This document shows positions 10,205 through 22,677 of a stretch of DNA of 64,000 nucleotides, one piece after another. Under the pieces are notes generated by a model. That model did not search any database and was not told where the DNA came from. It was given only the letters and a program-made list of their open reading frames with translations. The translations under genes and the position numbers were made by a program. Each line of letters opens with the position of its first letter. The first letter of the stretch is position 1. The stretch comes from Hemerocallis citrina (taxonomy: Eukaryota > Streptophyta > Magnoliopsida > Asparagales > Asphodelaceae), in the NCBI GenBank assembly GCA_017893485.1, contig JACEHZ010000372.1, forward strand, positions 2,088,208 through 2,152,207. The letters run 5' to 3'.

Positions 10205-10912
10205 GAAACAAGGGTATATTTCAACGGTTGTGGGAGCAATTCTGAATGGCGAACCGCTTCTAGCTCGCTTAAGAGCGAGCTTGCGAAGCGAAGTCGAGCC
10301 AAGTGTTGGACTCCGAACTCGTCGTTAGAGTTTGTTTCAACGGTTGTGGGAGCAATTCCGAATGGTGAACCGCTTCTAGCTCGCTTAAGAGCGAGCTTGC
10401 GAAGCAGAGTCGAGCCAAGTGTTGGACTCTGAACTCGTCGTTAGAGTTTGTTTCAACGGTTGTGGGAGCAATTCCAAATGGCGAACCGCTTCTGGCTCGC
10501 TTAAGAGCGAGCTTGCGAAGCGGAGTCGAGCCAAGTGTTGGACTCCGAACTCGTCGTTTGAGTTTGTTTCAACGGTTGTGGGAGCAATTCCGAATGGCGA
10601 ACCGCTTCTGGCTCGCTTAAGAGCGAGCTTGCTAAGCGGAGTCGAGCCAAGTGTTAGACTCCGAACTCGTCGTTCGAGTTTGTTTCAATGGTTGTGGGAG
10701 CAATTCGAATGGCGAACCGCTTATGGCTCGCTTAAGAGCGAGCTTGCGAAGCGGAGTCGAGCCAAGTGTTGAACTCCGAACTCGTCGTTTGAGTTTGTTT
10801 CAATGGTTGTGGGAGCGATTCCGAATGGCGAACCACTTCTAGCTCGCTTAAGAGCGAGCATGCAAAGCAGAGTTGAGCCAAGTGTTGGACTCCGAACTCG
10901 TTGTTAGGGTAT
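10205..10912 (-). repeat. 116-bp tandem repeat array in the 3' UTR of Tat element 1
   Basis: Six units repeat every 114-118 bp (CAACGGTTGTGG or CAATGGTTGTGG anchors at 10222, 10336, 10454, 10570, 10686 and 10801). Each has AGCTCGCT-TAAG-AGCGAGCT, an 8-bp-stem hairpin, and a GGACTCCGAACTCGTCGTT phrase. The same family is at 42250-43330 and, diverged, at 61325-61900. Tandem repeats between pol and the 3' LTR are a known habit of Tat-lineage elements. Confidence 0.85.
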
Positions 10913-10959
10913 AAAGAAGGTAAAAGCAGAGAGATGCAAGCAATTCACAAGTAAAATAT

Positions 10960-11102
10960 GAAAAATGTTCTTTATTGAAAACTAATACTCAGCTGCTTCT
11001 AAGTTGCGAGCCGTTATTACAGTGGAGAAATAAAGAAACAAAAGTAAAATACAAGTGAAGGGAAAGGAACGGTTCGACATCTGACGATACTCGGAGAGGC
11101 AT
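10960..11102 (-). other. Region after pol with polyadenylation-like signal
   Basis: On the minus strand the end of integrase is followed by TAACGGCTCGCAACTTAGAAGC and then a CAATAAAG-type signal near 10970. The same block follows pol at 42145-42200 and gag at 62080-62030 in the other Tat copies. Confidence 0.55.
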
Positions 11103-12576
11103 TCATGTGCTCTCTTGGTACTTCAAGAGATGGTCGGCATTCCGAGTCCTGGGAATCTCTCTTCCTTCAAGGTCTTCTAGACGGTATGTCCCGGGCCGAA
11201 CCACTTTGGTGATCTTGTAGGGTCCTTCCCAATTTGGAGCTAGTTTACTTTTCAGACTGGGGAATGAGATAGCTAACTTTCTGAGGACCAAGTCCCCTTC
11301 TTTGAGGTTGGTGGGATGGACTCTCTTGTTGTAGGCCAGCTCGATCCTCCTTCGGTAGCTTTGCTGGCAGATCGAAGCTCTTTCACGGAGCTCATCAATC
11401 AAATCTAAATTCACCCAAAGCTCCCTGGGATTCTTCTCTTCTTCATAGGCAATTAGGCGAGGAGAGGGTACACCGACTTCCAGGGGGATCATAGCTTCGG
11501 ACCCATAGGTGAGATTGAACGGTGACTCTCCTATTGGGGTCCGTTTCGTAGTGCGGTAATTCCACAGTACGTTAGGGAGCTGATCTACCCAGAAGCCTTT
11601 AGCGGACTTTTCCAGCCTCTTCTTAATACCGGAGAGGATTTTCCGGTTGGCATTTTCTACTTGACCATTTGACTGCGGGTGGGAGACGGAGGAGAAGCGT
11701 TGTTGGATGGAGAGGTCTTCACACAGAGCTCGAAATGCGACCCCTGTAAATTGTGTTCCATTATCGGTTATGAGGACCCGAGGTACACCGAATCTGCAGA
11801 TGAAGTTCTTCCAGAAGAACGGAAGGACTTTGTTCTTGGTGATTGTAGCCAAGGGCTCGGCCTCTATCCACTTCGAGAAGTAGTCGATTGTCACGACTAA
11901 GAATTTGAGTTGGCCGGGAGCTGGTGGAAACGGCCCTAGTAAATCCATCCCCCACATTGCAAAAGGGATCGGACTTGATAGGGACGCGAGGTGAGCTTGG
12001 GGTAGGCGATGAATGTTAGAATACTTTTGACAAGAGCTGCATTGTCGAACGTGTCGCTCGGCATCTTGTAGGAGGGTAGGCCAGAAATATCCATAATTCA
12101 ACACCTTCCGGGCAAGGGATCATGACCCTGAGTGTGCTCCGCCTATGCCTTCATGAAGCTCTTGCAAGGCTTATGTGGCTTGTTCGGGGGAAAGACACCT
12201 CAGATAAGGTCTGCCGTCAACTTGTGTGAAGGAGCATTTGTACAAGATCCCCTCAACAAGGGTGTACCACTCCGCTTTGGTTCTGACTCGACGAGCTTCC
12301 TTAGGGTCTTCGGGGAGGAGCTCATCCCTTAGAATTTCTACCAGGGGTTTCATCCAATTATCTTGAAGTTGAACCGGCAGTGACTCAATTGAGTCTGAAG
12401 TTTTCTTCTATGCTTGGTTTCAGGAGCACTTCAATCAAGACGGTCTACTCGAGGCCTTGGAGGGAGGAAGAGGCTAACTTGGAGAGGGCATCTTCTTGGG
12501 CATTTTCCTCCCTGGGGATTCGCCGGATAAGTGCCTCTTCGAATAGAGCCATGAGATTTTGGACCTTGGCTAGATA
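11103..12576 (-). pseudogene. Tat element 1 pol remnant: RNase H end and integrase
   Basis: From 12104 to 11103 an unbroken 333-residue stretch holds most of a Ty3/gypsy integrase: CSSCQK (end of the zinc finger), the catalytic core GMDLLGPF...TDNGTQF...VENANRK (the D, D, E pattern) and a C-terminal region GDLVLRKLAISF...GPYKI. Upstream, in the same frame after stops, lies the linker EWYTLVEGILYKCSF and YLRCLSPEQA (12353-12171), then a frameshift and TAG near 12443, and the end of the second RNase H (YLAKVQNLMALFEEALIRRIPRE). The TAG is CAG in copy 2. It retains CGA and CAG where copy 2 has stops, which makes it useful for reconstructing mutations. It is not functional as a whole. Confidence 0.85.
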
Positions 12577-12581
12577 CTTAG
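12577..12581. repeat. Target-site duplication CTTAG (left)
   Basis: CTTAG precedes the LTR start at 12582 and recurs at 22678-22682 directly after the LTR end. It interrupts the second RNase H coding sequence of Tat element 1. Confidence 0.9.
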
Positions 12582-15500
12582 TGTAACACCCCGTATTGTA
12601 CGATACCGAAATATATATGTATGTATGTATATTGACTGTATGCGTGCACACAATTGCAGTATTTTGTTTGATTTTGATATTGTGGTATATGGTTAGGGTT
12701 ACGAGACGGTTCATGGGTGGATTGCATTCTAAAAGATGCACGAGAACGAGAAGGACCGATATTTAGTATAACGCTAGTTTTTGGTACGACGCCCATGCAA
12801 ATATAACACTGTATGATGCTACAGTGGATATATATTGCGTGCACTCGTTGAAACCGCTCGTCTCGCACCCGTTGGAACTCATTAAAGCTAAATAGGACAG
12901 CCAACACAACTAACACCAAAACCATTGGCTACAAGCCATGGTTTTGCCTAAAACCACCCTTCAATCCTATGCTACACCCCCCATAGAATCCGGCCTATAC
13001 CCTCCCATTCCCCTTCATTTCCCACTTCATTATCTCCCTTTTTCTCTGGAAATTTTAGAAAGAAAACACCTCAAGAGAAGGAGGAGAGAAGGAAGAAGAA
13101 AGTGGAGAAGAAAGATCAAGAGGAGATTTCCAAGAGAAGAAGCTTGAAGAAGTTCCTTCCACTACTACAACCAAGGGTGGAAAGTTTCTTTAAACTTGAT
13201 TTTCTTGTTTTTTAATTTATTTTGATTGCATGCATGTATTGTAGGATGCATAGGGTTGATCATCTAAAGGTTAGAAGTTGAAGTCAGAATTGAACTAGAA
13301 AAACTGATTCGGAGTACCATTTTGTGGATTTTCCCGAGAGCAAAATATGATGAATTAGACCTTGAAATTAAAAATTGTTGTTCATATATGTGTTAGGATC
13401 ATTCATGATTTATTTCATATTTTTCTATGATCATTTGATATGTTAATAAAATTGTGAGATGGAGCTGTGACGTAAGGCAGACTCAGAAAAAGATAAACAG
13501 GATGGCTGATACTGTAGGAATTTACATAATTTATTGAAGGATGTTATTGATCTAAAAATTTTACCCAAAGTTCCTAAATGCTTGTTGATTATTTACAAAA
13601 ATCAGTAAATTATTTGAATGAGTTTATAGAAATGAGAAAAATCGATCTATAACCAGTTGCTGATGTCAAATTAGAAAACTTGATGGTTTCTGTGCTAACT
13701 TGCAATAGATAGTACTCACTGTATAATTGGAATTTTGACATGAGGTCTGTTGCATGATGTGTGGTATGATGTCTAGTTATACCATCATAAATGTTATGTC
13801 ATTTAGAAAAGTGTGCAATTTACTATGATTTTGTGATTAAGCACTGTATTGTTTTCAGCCAGTTTTGATACTCTGTAAAGATTAGAAATTTGAGACTTGT
13901 TAGAGGCACATTTTGACGATCATGACTCATTAGAGAGTTGTAGTGGACACCTAGAACTTTCCAACAAAACTAATTTGAGGCAATTCCCGTAAACGGTTGA
14001 ATTATTATGATTTTTGTAAGACTGGACAGAGAACTAGAGTAGAGCTGAGTGCTCTGAATTGGAGAGACCAATTGTGTGAATTGGTGTATCGATGATAGAT
14101 GAGTGTGTTAGGGTGACTTAATGGTATAATTTGGACTCATGAACAACTAGAGAGTTTTTTAGAACACCCACACCCTTCTACAGAATTTGAGTTTTTTTTC
14201 GTTCTGATGAACGAGTAGGATTTTGTGTTACTGGTAAGGTGCAGCCCGTGCACAGGAAGCACGCATGCTGGGGCTTGAGAGGCTATTTTGAGGACTTAGA
14301 TATTTGAATTTAAGCTTGTAATCAACTAGGAAGTTGTAGCCTAGGATCTTACCTTTCCAGATTGGGCTCGTACACTCCAATCGGAGTTGTATCGATAGAG
14401 TTATGACCATTTTATGATTCGAGGAGAAACCCGTAGGTTGCTTAGTCTTGGTTTGGACTGAGTGTGTGAAGAAATTTTTCCATGTGGATTATTTGAGTCG
14501 ATGACTCATGTCTAGGAGTGGTTGATCTCTGTATTGAGGTTGTTGACTCCCCGAGTGGGATGAGTGACTTGAGTTAGTCACTAGGGTAAAGGATACCCTG
14601 CACCTATCAAGCCTATATTATTAGACTTCTGCCGAGCATAGGACATCCGAGCATGCCAGTGAGTGGAGCTCACGGGGTAGTTTTATATTTTCAGCCGGGG
14701 GAGCGGCAGGCGTAGGCCATTATGCTGGACGAGTCCAAGTCGGGGAAGTGGCGAACCGGACCAGTGTCGCTAGGGGCCAGAGGCTGATAGGTAAGTGTGG
14801 AAGCAGTTCATTCTTACCTGAAATAATTAGAGTAAGGTAGGGGTTAGAATGGTTTATTAAGGGGTTGAGAAATTGCATTAGTCCTAGTAAACTATAGTCG
14901 GTGTTGTATCTTATAGTCGTAGGGATACGTTCTCGGCCGCTCATGGATTGAGTCCTCGGCTCGTATTTCGATCTGTTGATTCCCAAAGTTTTGCCGAAGT
15001 AAGGTGCAGGAGGCCCGGAGGAATTGACCTCCCGTGGTGCTCACTTCCCTAAAGCGCGGGTTTGTGTTTTGTGTTTTTTGGTATATATATGTTCATAACC
15101 CGGGATGGGGGTGAACACGCATGCGAGAGTCCATGAGTGGACATGTGGAACCAAGGGTCGTAAGGACTAGGTTCAATGCGGTTTCTAAGGAGGTCCGTGC
15201 GCGGGTACCAACTGGCGGTGATCACTTGGGCACTGCAGGGCGGAATTAGACCGACCGCTGCAATCTCCTTGGGCGACGGACAATCTATTGGGAACTGGAT
15301 GGGTACAAGAGTAGGGTGCTTGGCGAGGGATCGAACCCTACAATCAGGAGAGGCGAACTCCTCAGAAGGTATGTAGTATGGGATGCATACGTTTCCATCG
15401 AAGTTGATTTTTGGAAAGTATGTAGTATGGGATGCATACGTTCCCAAATGAATTGCATTAGAGTATGTGCATCGTATGCATTCTTGTTTGTGCATTAGAT

Positions 15501-16127
15501 TAGGCTATGCTTGGGTCTTGAACTCATGTAGTATGGGATGCATGCGGATCTAGATTCCCAAGTCTTGCTTGTTTTAGAATAGGCTTGTGATTGGTGCATT
15601 TAGTTGATAGATCATGGCATACACGAGCACCACCTAATTTAGGATGCACGTTTCCTTTTCCATTCAAGATGGGTTGTGATTTCCAGTTTGGCGGATTGCT
15701 GTTATTATCAGTATTGCGTTAGTCGAAGTACTGATGTTCCCCACCTTTTAGGTACTGATTCTACCTTTTGAGCAGGTGCAGAGATATCAGAGTCGCGCAG
15801 CAGAAGACTCAAGCCGAGGAGCAAGTCCCAGAGGAGCCGATGGCCCACTCAGCGAAGTTCAGCGAGTGATTAGTCGATTACCTTTTCAGGAGGCAGCTGA
15901 TAGCTTTACAAGTGGAATCTGTAATTATTTGTAATAAGTTGTAAGGAATTAATGTAATTTGAATTCTTGTCAAGAGCAAGACATTGGTTGTAATCAATGA
16001 TGTAATGAATTATTTGGCAATAAAAAGTTTTTAAATTTCCATGTTATTACTGTGTTGAGATACATTTGAAGGTAAAGATTCTGGGGAGTGTCATGGATGT
16101 CCAGTAACGGGGATCCGGGGCACTACA
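12582..16127 (+). repeat. 5' LTR of the nested non-autonomous element
   Basis: This 3546-bp LTR begins TGTAACACCCCGTATTG and ends GGCACTACA. It contains microsatellite TATG runs near the start, a purine-rich stretch (13070-13145), and three GTAGTATGGGATGCAT words (15372, 15422, 15529). Short open frames in it are not convincing genes. Confidence 0.88.
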
Positions 16128-16131
16128 GATG

Positions 16132-16144
16132 TGGTATCAGAGCT
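16132..16144 (+). other. Primer-binding site (initiator tRNA-Met type)
   Basis: TGGTATCAGAGCT starts four bases after the LTR end and matches the complement of the 3' end of plant initiator tRNA-Met except for the last base. Confidence 0.85.
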
Positions 16145-16384
16145 GACTTCAATTTGCAGTCTAACACGGTAGGAAATTAGACTTGAAGGTTAGATAAAGT
16201 GATTCTAGTTAGCAGATAGGATGATTATAAATCATATGGTAGCGCTTACAACTTATGATTTTGATCTTCCCTATATGTGAACCAGTCTCAGTTTACTTCA
16301 TTTTTACTAATAAGCTTGGAGCAGTCAAGTCCAAATGGTGGCTAGTCTGTTACCAGACATTAGTGGAGGCAAACAGAACAATAT

Positions 16385-17217
16385 GTGTCTGTGTTTCCGA
16401 AACTAAACCCTGGTTATGTTTTACAGATGGTGTTCGAAGATATCTTCATCCAGGATGGGTCAGTAACAGTAGATGAGCCAATACCTACAAAGAAAATGAT
16501 GACGATGGAGGAAGAAATGAGGGAAGTGCTACAGAAGACTGAAGGTGAGGAGAACTCACCTCCACGATCGCTAGACCCAACTGCGGAGCAGCAGAGGATA
16601 GCCATCGGGTATCCAGAAACGAAAGGGCTGGGGAAACGTCGGGACAAGGCGATCCACCGGGCACAGCAGCAGATCGAATTTCGTCATGCACAGATAACAC
16701 AACTAAAGAAAGAACGAAATCAGCTCCAAGATGGTGTGCACCAGAGATGGTCCATGAGGAAGCAAGGAAAGCCCAGAGGTTTGAGCAAGGGCTTAGGCCT
16801 GGGCTGAGGTCAAGGATGGTTCCGTTAGGCATTCGCCGATTCGACAAGCTAGTAAAGCGAGCTGCGGTAACAGAAATGGACATGAGGCGGAGTCAAGGCA
16901 AGGCCGAGACGAAGAAGAAGGGGAAGAAACATATTCTTACCAATGACCAAGACAAGCGGGACTCAACTCACAAGTTCAGAAAGCTTAACAACAGCAAGGG
17001 GACCAACCAGACGGTGGTGTGTTACTTTTGTAAAGAACCAGGTCATTTCAAGAGTCAATGCCCGAAAAGAGCCCAGACAAGCACTTGCTACAATTGTGGA
17101 GAAGCCAGGCAAAAGAAATCAGATTGTCCACGAATGCAAGGGAAACCTAATGACCAGTTACTAAAGGTGACCAATAAAAGGAAGAAGCCTGTTCGCCAGG
17201 GACGAACCTCAGCTTAA
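16385..17217 (+). pseudogene. Fused and truncated gag remnant with two zinc knuckles
   Basis: Two overlapping frames form one degraded coding stretch. The first (to 16807) ends in a charged helix-prone region (RRDKAIHRAQQQIEFRHAQ) comparable to the ORF ahead of gag in the Tekay-like element. The second (16747-17217) resumes inside gag: EARKAQRFEQGLRPGLRSRM and PLGIRRFDKLVKRAA match the autonomous copy at about 28908-29010. Two knuckles follow: CYFCKEPGHFKSQC is a normal CX2CX4HX4C, while CYNCGEARQKKSDC has Gln in place of the His. The N-terminal half of gag was deleted between the two blocks. It ends in a basic tail with no protease. Confidence 0.75.
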
Positions 17218-17519
17218 CTGGGAAGAAGTATGTAATAGTAAGGGCTATCATAGTCGAGAAATAGTAAAATTTTTTGTTGGTTGCATTTTTGCAAGATATG
17301 GATGATGAACTTGTACTATGTTCTCTGGCATGATATTATGACTATTATAAAGCATGAAAGTTTGGGCAGTTGGTCGTCTCATCTTATACTTATTTTATTA
17401 AGTGTTTGGGATAAGGCATAAGGCTGAAATATTTGCCTTCTCCTTGGTAAGCCTCGTTTTCTTCTAAGGAGGGAGTGGTCACCGACACTCTAGAAGTGCA
17501 AACTGAGAGCTGGAAGATG

Positions 17520-18900
17520 TGCTGAGAACTTGACTCGGGCATTATAAGGAGATATGATGAACCGAGAATGATCGTGAGTATGGATGCTCCAGAATGATCC
17601 GCGGAAGGAGATATTCCCCAGCATTCTAGAAGAGGGATGAATAGGCCCCAGAGTGTTCTATAGAAAGGGATTGATCTCCAGTATTTCGGGACGAGAGGGA
17701 TACTCATGGGGAGTTCGTGTGGTGAGGTCGGCTCCAGAATGATCCATGGAGTGAGACATTCCTCAGCATTCCAGATAAGGGATGAAATAGGTCCCAGAAT
17801 GATCTGTGGAGTAGGATTGGTCTCCAGTATTCCAGGGACGAGAGCGACGCTCATGAGAAAGATTATGTGATGTTGGCTCCAGAATGATCCAGGGTGTGAG
17901 ATATTCCCCAGTATTCCAGATGTGGGATGAAATAGGCCCCGGAATGATCTGTGGAGTGGGATTGATCTCCAGTATTCCAGGGACGGGAGCAACGTTCACG
18001 GGCAGGCTAGTGGGACATTGGATCCAGAATGATCCAAGGAGTGAGATATTCCCTAGTATTCCAGACGAGGGATGAAATAGGCCCCAGAATGATCTGTGGA
18101 GAGGGATTGATCTCCAGTATTCCGAGGACGAGAGTAATACCCACAAAGGAAATTCGAGGATGAGTAAGGGTTCCAGATTGATCCAAGGAGTGAGATGTTC
18201 CCCAGCATTCCAAGCGAGGGATGAAATAGGCCCCAGAGTGTTCTGAGGGGTGGGAATGATCTCCAGTATTTCGAGGACGAGAGCGATACTCACGGGAAGG
18301 TCGTGTATGACGTTGACTCCAGAATGATCCATGGAGTGAGAAATTCCTCAGTATTCCAGGCGAGGGATGAAATATGCCCCAGAATGATCTGTGGAGTAGG
18401 AATTGGTCTCCGGTATTCTAGGGACGAGAGAAGCATACACAAATAGGTTAGTGGGACGTTGGCTCCATAATGATCCGTGGAGTGAGAAGTTCCTCAGTAT
18501 TCCAGAAAAGGGATGAAATAGGTCCCATAATGATCTGTGGAGTAGGAACTGGTCTCCAGTATTCCGAGGACGAGAGTAGTACCCACGAAGAAATTCAAGG
18601 ATGAATAAGGGGGCTCCAGAAGATCTGCGAAGAGGGATATTCCCCAGCATTCCAGACGAGGGATGAAATAGGCCCCAGAGTGTTCTGTGGAGTGGGAATG
18701 ATCTCCAGTAGTTCGGGACGAGAGAAAAACTCATGAGGAGTTCATGTGGTGAGGGCTCCAGAATAATCCATAGAGCGAGATATTCCCCGGTATTTCTGGA
18801 ACATGGGACGCATTAGACCCCAGGGAGTTCTATGGAGAGGGATTGATCTACAGTAGTCCCGGACGAGAGCAACACACCCCAAAGTGATTCATCCCTAGTA
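17520..18900. repeat. 147-bp tandem repeat array
   Basis: About nine units are anchored on GATCC(A/G)-GGAGTGAGA-ATTCC-CAGTATTCCAG at roughly 17741, 17886, 18033, 18180, 18327 and 18473, with more diverged units at both ends. Each unit is two related halves (a CCAGAATGATC...GGAGTG...CCAG(C/T)ATTCC theme twice). Because 147 is divisible by three, long frames stay open on the minus strand (e.g. 17992-17390, 18332-17763, 18734-18348). I regard those as a consequence of the repeat, not as proven genes. Confidence 0.85.
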
Positions 18901-19130
18901 CAGTGGATACGGGATGCGGTATGCTCCAAAATGATCCATATGATGAGATTGATCTCCAGGATGGAGGAGTGCGTTGAGCACTTGAGGCTTGGGAGCCGGT
19001 ATTGAGCACTTTAATAGTGAGTTTCGAGGATGTTCCTCGAGGAATTGGTGATGATCCAGAAAAATATCTTCGGATCATTAATGAGTATCTGTTATTTGGG
19101 CCCGTAACGTCGTTCTGGGGACAGAACGAT
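18901..19130. other. Unassigned 3' interior of the non-autonomous element
   Basis: The stretch between the 147-bp array and the polypurine tract has no open frame. It ends with a CCCGTAACGTCGTTCTGGGG-type stretch that resembles the sequence before the tract in the autonomous element at 32825. Confidence 0.4.
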
Positions 19131-19146
19131 TCTAAGGAGGGAGTGA
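19131..19146 (+). other. Polypurine tract
   Basis: TCTAAGGAGGGAGTGA abuts the 3' LTR. The same tract is found at about 32845-32860. Confidence 0.85.
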
Positions 19147-22100
19147 TGTAACACCCCGTATTGTACGATACCGGAATATATGTATGTATGTATATTGACT
19201 GTATACGTGCATACGATTGCAGTATTTGATTTTGATATCGTGTTATATGGTTAGGGTTACGAGACGGTTCATGGGTGGATTGCATTCTAAAAGATGCACG
19301 AGAACGAGAAGGACCGATATTTAGTATAACGCTAGTTTTTGGTACGACGCCCATGCAAATATAACACTGTATGATGCTACAGTGGATATATATTGCGTGC
19401 ACTCATTAAAACCGCTCGTCTCGCACCCGTTGGAACTCATTAAAGCTAAATAGGACAGCCAACACAACTAACACCAAAACCATTGGCTACAAGTCATGGT
19501 TTTGCCTAAAACCACCCTACAATCCTATGCTACACCCCCCATAGAATCCGTCCTATACCCTCCCATTCCCCTTCATTTACCACTTCATTATCTCCCTTTT
19601 TCTCTGGAAATTTCAGAAAGAAAACACCTCAAGAGAAGGAGGAGAGAAGGAAGAAGAAAGTGGAGAAGAAAGATCAAGAGGAGATTTCCAAGAGAAGAAG
19701 CTTGAAGAAGTTCCTTCCACTACTACAACCAAGGGTGGTAAGTTTCTCTAAACTTGATTTTCTTGTCTTTTAATTGATTTTTATTGCATGCATGTATGGT
19801 AGGATGCATAGGGTTGATCATCTAAAGGTTAGAAGTTGAAGTCAGAATTGAACTAGAAAACTGATTCGGAGTACCATTTTGTGGATTTTCCCGAGAGCAA
19901 AATATGATGAATTAGACCTTGAAATTAAAATATTTTGTTCATATATGTGTTAGAATCATTCATGATTTATTTTAGATTTTTATATGATCATTTGATATGT
20001 TAATAAAATCGTGAGATGGAGCTGGGTTGTAAGGCAGACTCAGAAAAAGATAAACAGGATGGCTGATACTGTAGGAATTTACATGATTTATTGAAGCATT
20101 CTATTAATCTGAAATTTTTAAACAATGTTCCCGAATGCATTTTGATTATTTAAAAAAATAAATAAATTATTTGGATGAGTTTATAGACATGAGAAAAATC
20201 GATCTATAACCAGTAGCTGATGTTGAATTAGAAAACTTGATGGTTTCTGTGCAAACTTGCAATAGATAGTACTCACTGTATAATTGGAATTTTGACATGA
20301 GGTCTTTTTCATGATGTGGGGTATGATGTCTAGTTATACCATCATAAATTTTATGTCATTTGGACAACTGTGTAATTTACTATGATTTTGTGATTAAGCA
20401 CTGTGCTGTTTTCAGCCAGTTTTGATACTCTGTAAAGATTGGGAATTTGAGACTTGTTAGAGGCACATTTTGAGGATCATGACTCATTAGAGAGTTTTAG
20501 TGGACACCTAGAACTTTCCAACAAAACTAATTTGAGGCAATTCCCGTAAACGGTTGAATTATTATGATTTTTGTAAGACTGGAAAGAGAACTAGAGTAGA
20601 GCTGAGTGCTCTGAATTGGAGAGACCAATTGTGTGAATTGGTGTATCCATGATAGATGAGTGTGTTAGGGTGACTTAATGGTATAATTTGGACTCATGAA
20701 CAACTAGAGTTTTTGAGAACACCCACACCCTTCTACAGAATTTGAGTTTTTTTCGTTCTGATGAACGAGTAGGATTTTGTGTTACTGGTAAGGTGCAGCC
20801 CGTGCACAGGAAGCACGCATGCTGGGGCTTGAGAGGCTATTTTGAGGACTTAGATATTTGAATTTAAGCTCGTAATCAACTAGGAAGTTGTAGCCTAGGA
20901 TCTTACCTTTCCAGATTGGGCTCGTACACTCCAATCGGAGTTGTATTGAGAGAGTTATGACCATTTTATGATTCGAGCAGAAACCCGTAGGTCGCTTAGT
21001 CTTGGTTTGGACTGAGTGTGTGAAGACATTTTTCCATGTGGATTATTTGAGTCGATGACTCATGTCTAGGAGTGGTTGATCTCTGTATTGAGGTTGTTGA
21101 CTCCCCGAGTGGGATGGGTGACTCGAGTTAGTCACTAGGGTAAAGGATACCCTGCACCTATCAAGCCTATATTATTAGACTTCTGCCGAGCGTAGGACGT
21201 CCGAGCATGCGAGTGAGTGGAGCTCACAGGGCAGTTTTATATTTTCAGCCGGGGTAGCGGCAGGCGTAGGCCATTATGCTGGACGAGTCCAAGTAGGGAA
21301 AGTGGCGAACCGGACCAGTGTCGCCAGGGGCCAGAGGCTGATAGGCAAGTGTGGAAGCAGTTCATTATTACCCGAAATAATTAGAGTAAGGTAGGGGTTA
21401 GAATGGTTTGTTAAGGGGTTGGGAAATTGTATTAGTCCTTGTAAACCATAGTCGGTGTTGTATCTTCCAGTCGTAGGGATACGTTCTCGGCCGCTCATGG
21501 ATTGAGTCCCCGGCTCGTATCTCGATCTGTTGATTCCCAAAGTTTTGCCGAAGTAAGGTGCAGGAGGCCCGGAGTAATTGACCTCCCGTGGTGCTCACAT
21601 CCCTAAAGTGCGGGTTTGTGTTTTTTGTTTTTGGTATATATATGTTCATAACCCGGCCCGAGAGTGAACACGCATGCGAGAGTCCATGAGTGGACATGTA
21701 GAACCAAGGGTCGTAAGGACCAGGTTCAACACGGTTTCTAAGGAGGTCCGTGCGCGGGTTCCAACTGGCGGTGACCACTTGGGCACTGCAGGGCGGAATT
21801 AGACTGACCGCTGCAATCTCCTTGGGCGACGGACAATCTATTGGGAACTGGATGGGTACAAGAGTAGGGTGCATGGCGAGGGATCGAACCCTACAATCAG
21901 GAGAGGCGAACTCCTTGGAAGGTATGTAGTATGGGATGTATACGTTTCCATCGAAGTTGATTTTGGGAAAGTATGTAGTATGGGATGCATACGTTCCCAA
22001 CTGAATTGCATTAGAGTAGGTGCATCGTGTGAATTCTTGTTTGTGCATTAGATTAGGCTATGCTTGGGTCTTGAGCGTATGTAGTATGGGATGCATGCGG

Positions 22101-22677
22101 ATCTAGATTCCCAAGTCTTGCTTGCTTTAGAATAGGCTTGTGATTGGTGCATTTAGTTCTTAGATCATGGCATACACGAGCACCACCTAATTTAGGATGC
22201 ACGTTTCCTTTTCCATTCAAGATGGGTTGTGATTGCCAGTTTGTAGGATTGCTGTTATTATCAGTATTACGTCAGTCGAAGTACTGACGTTCCCTACCTT
22301 TTAGGTACCGATTCTACCTTTCGAGCAGGTGCAGAGATATCAGAGTCGCGCAGCAGAAGACTCAAGCCGAGGAGCAAGTCCCAGAGGAGCCGATGGCCCA
22401 CTCAGCGATGTTCAGCGAGTGATCAGTCGATTACCTTTTCAGGAGGCAGTTGATAGCTTTACAAGTGGAATCTGTAATTATATGTAATAAGTTGTAAGGA
22501 ATTAATGTAATTTGAATTCTTGTTAAGAACAAGACATTGGTTGTAATCAATGATGTAATGACTTATTTGGCAATAAAAAGTTAAATTTCCATGTTATTAC
22601 TGTGTTGAGATACAGTTGAAGGCAAAGATTCTAGGGAGTGTCATGGATGTCCAGTAACGGGGATCCGTGGCGCTACA
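19147..22677 (+). repeat. 3' LTR of the nested non-autonomous element
   Basis: This 3531-bp LTR is nearly collinear with 12582-16127. By hand I see scattered substitutions and small indels, in the order of a few percent. It ends GTGGCGCTACA, followed by the CTTAG duplication. Confidence 0.88.

Larger units (their letters stand above)
12582..22677 (+). mobile_element. Non-autonomous Tekay-like element nested in Tat element 1
   Basis: Two LTRs of about 3.54 kb flank an interior of only 3.0 kb. The interior has an iMet-type primer-binding site, a fused gag remnant with two zinc knuckles, a 147-bp tandem repeat array and a polypurine tract. There is no protease, RT, RNase H or integrase. The 5-bp duplication CTTAG is perfect. 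LTR ends TGTAACACCCC...CTACA and the tract AAGGAGGGAGTGA resemble the autonomous Tekay-like element at 24720-35780, which, or a relative, would have to supply enzymes (inference). Confidence 0.88.

Noticed and set aside
12938..13147. A 69-codon frame in the LTR, found again at 19496-19705.
   Set aside because: It is present in both LTRs because they are copies; the text is purine-repeat (KRRRREGRRKWRRK) and it is not tied to a known protein.
17390..18734. Minus-strand frames of 128-200 codons in the 147-bp array as a repeat protein.
   Set aside because: Same reason; kept as a finding about the repeat, not called a gene.
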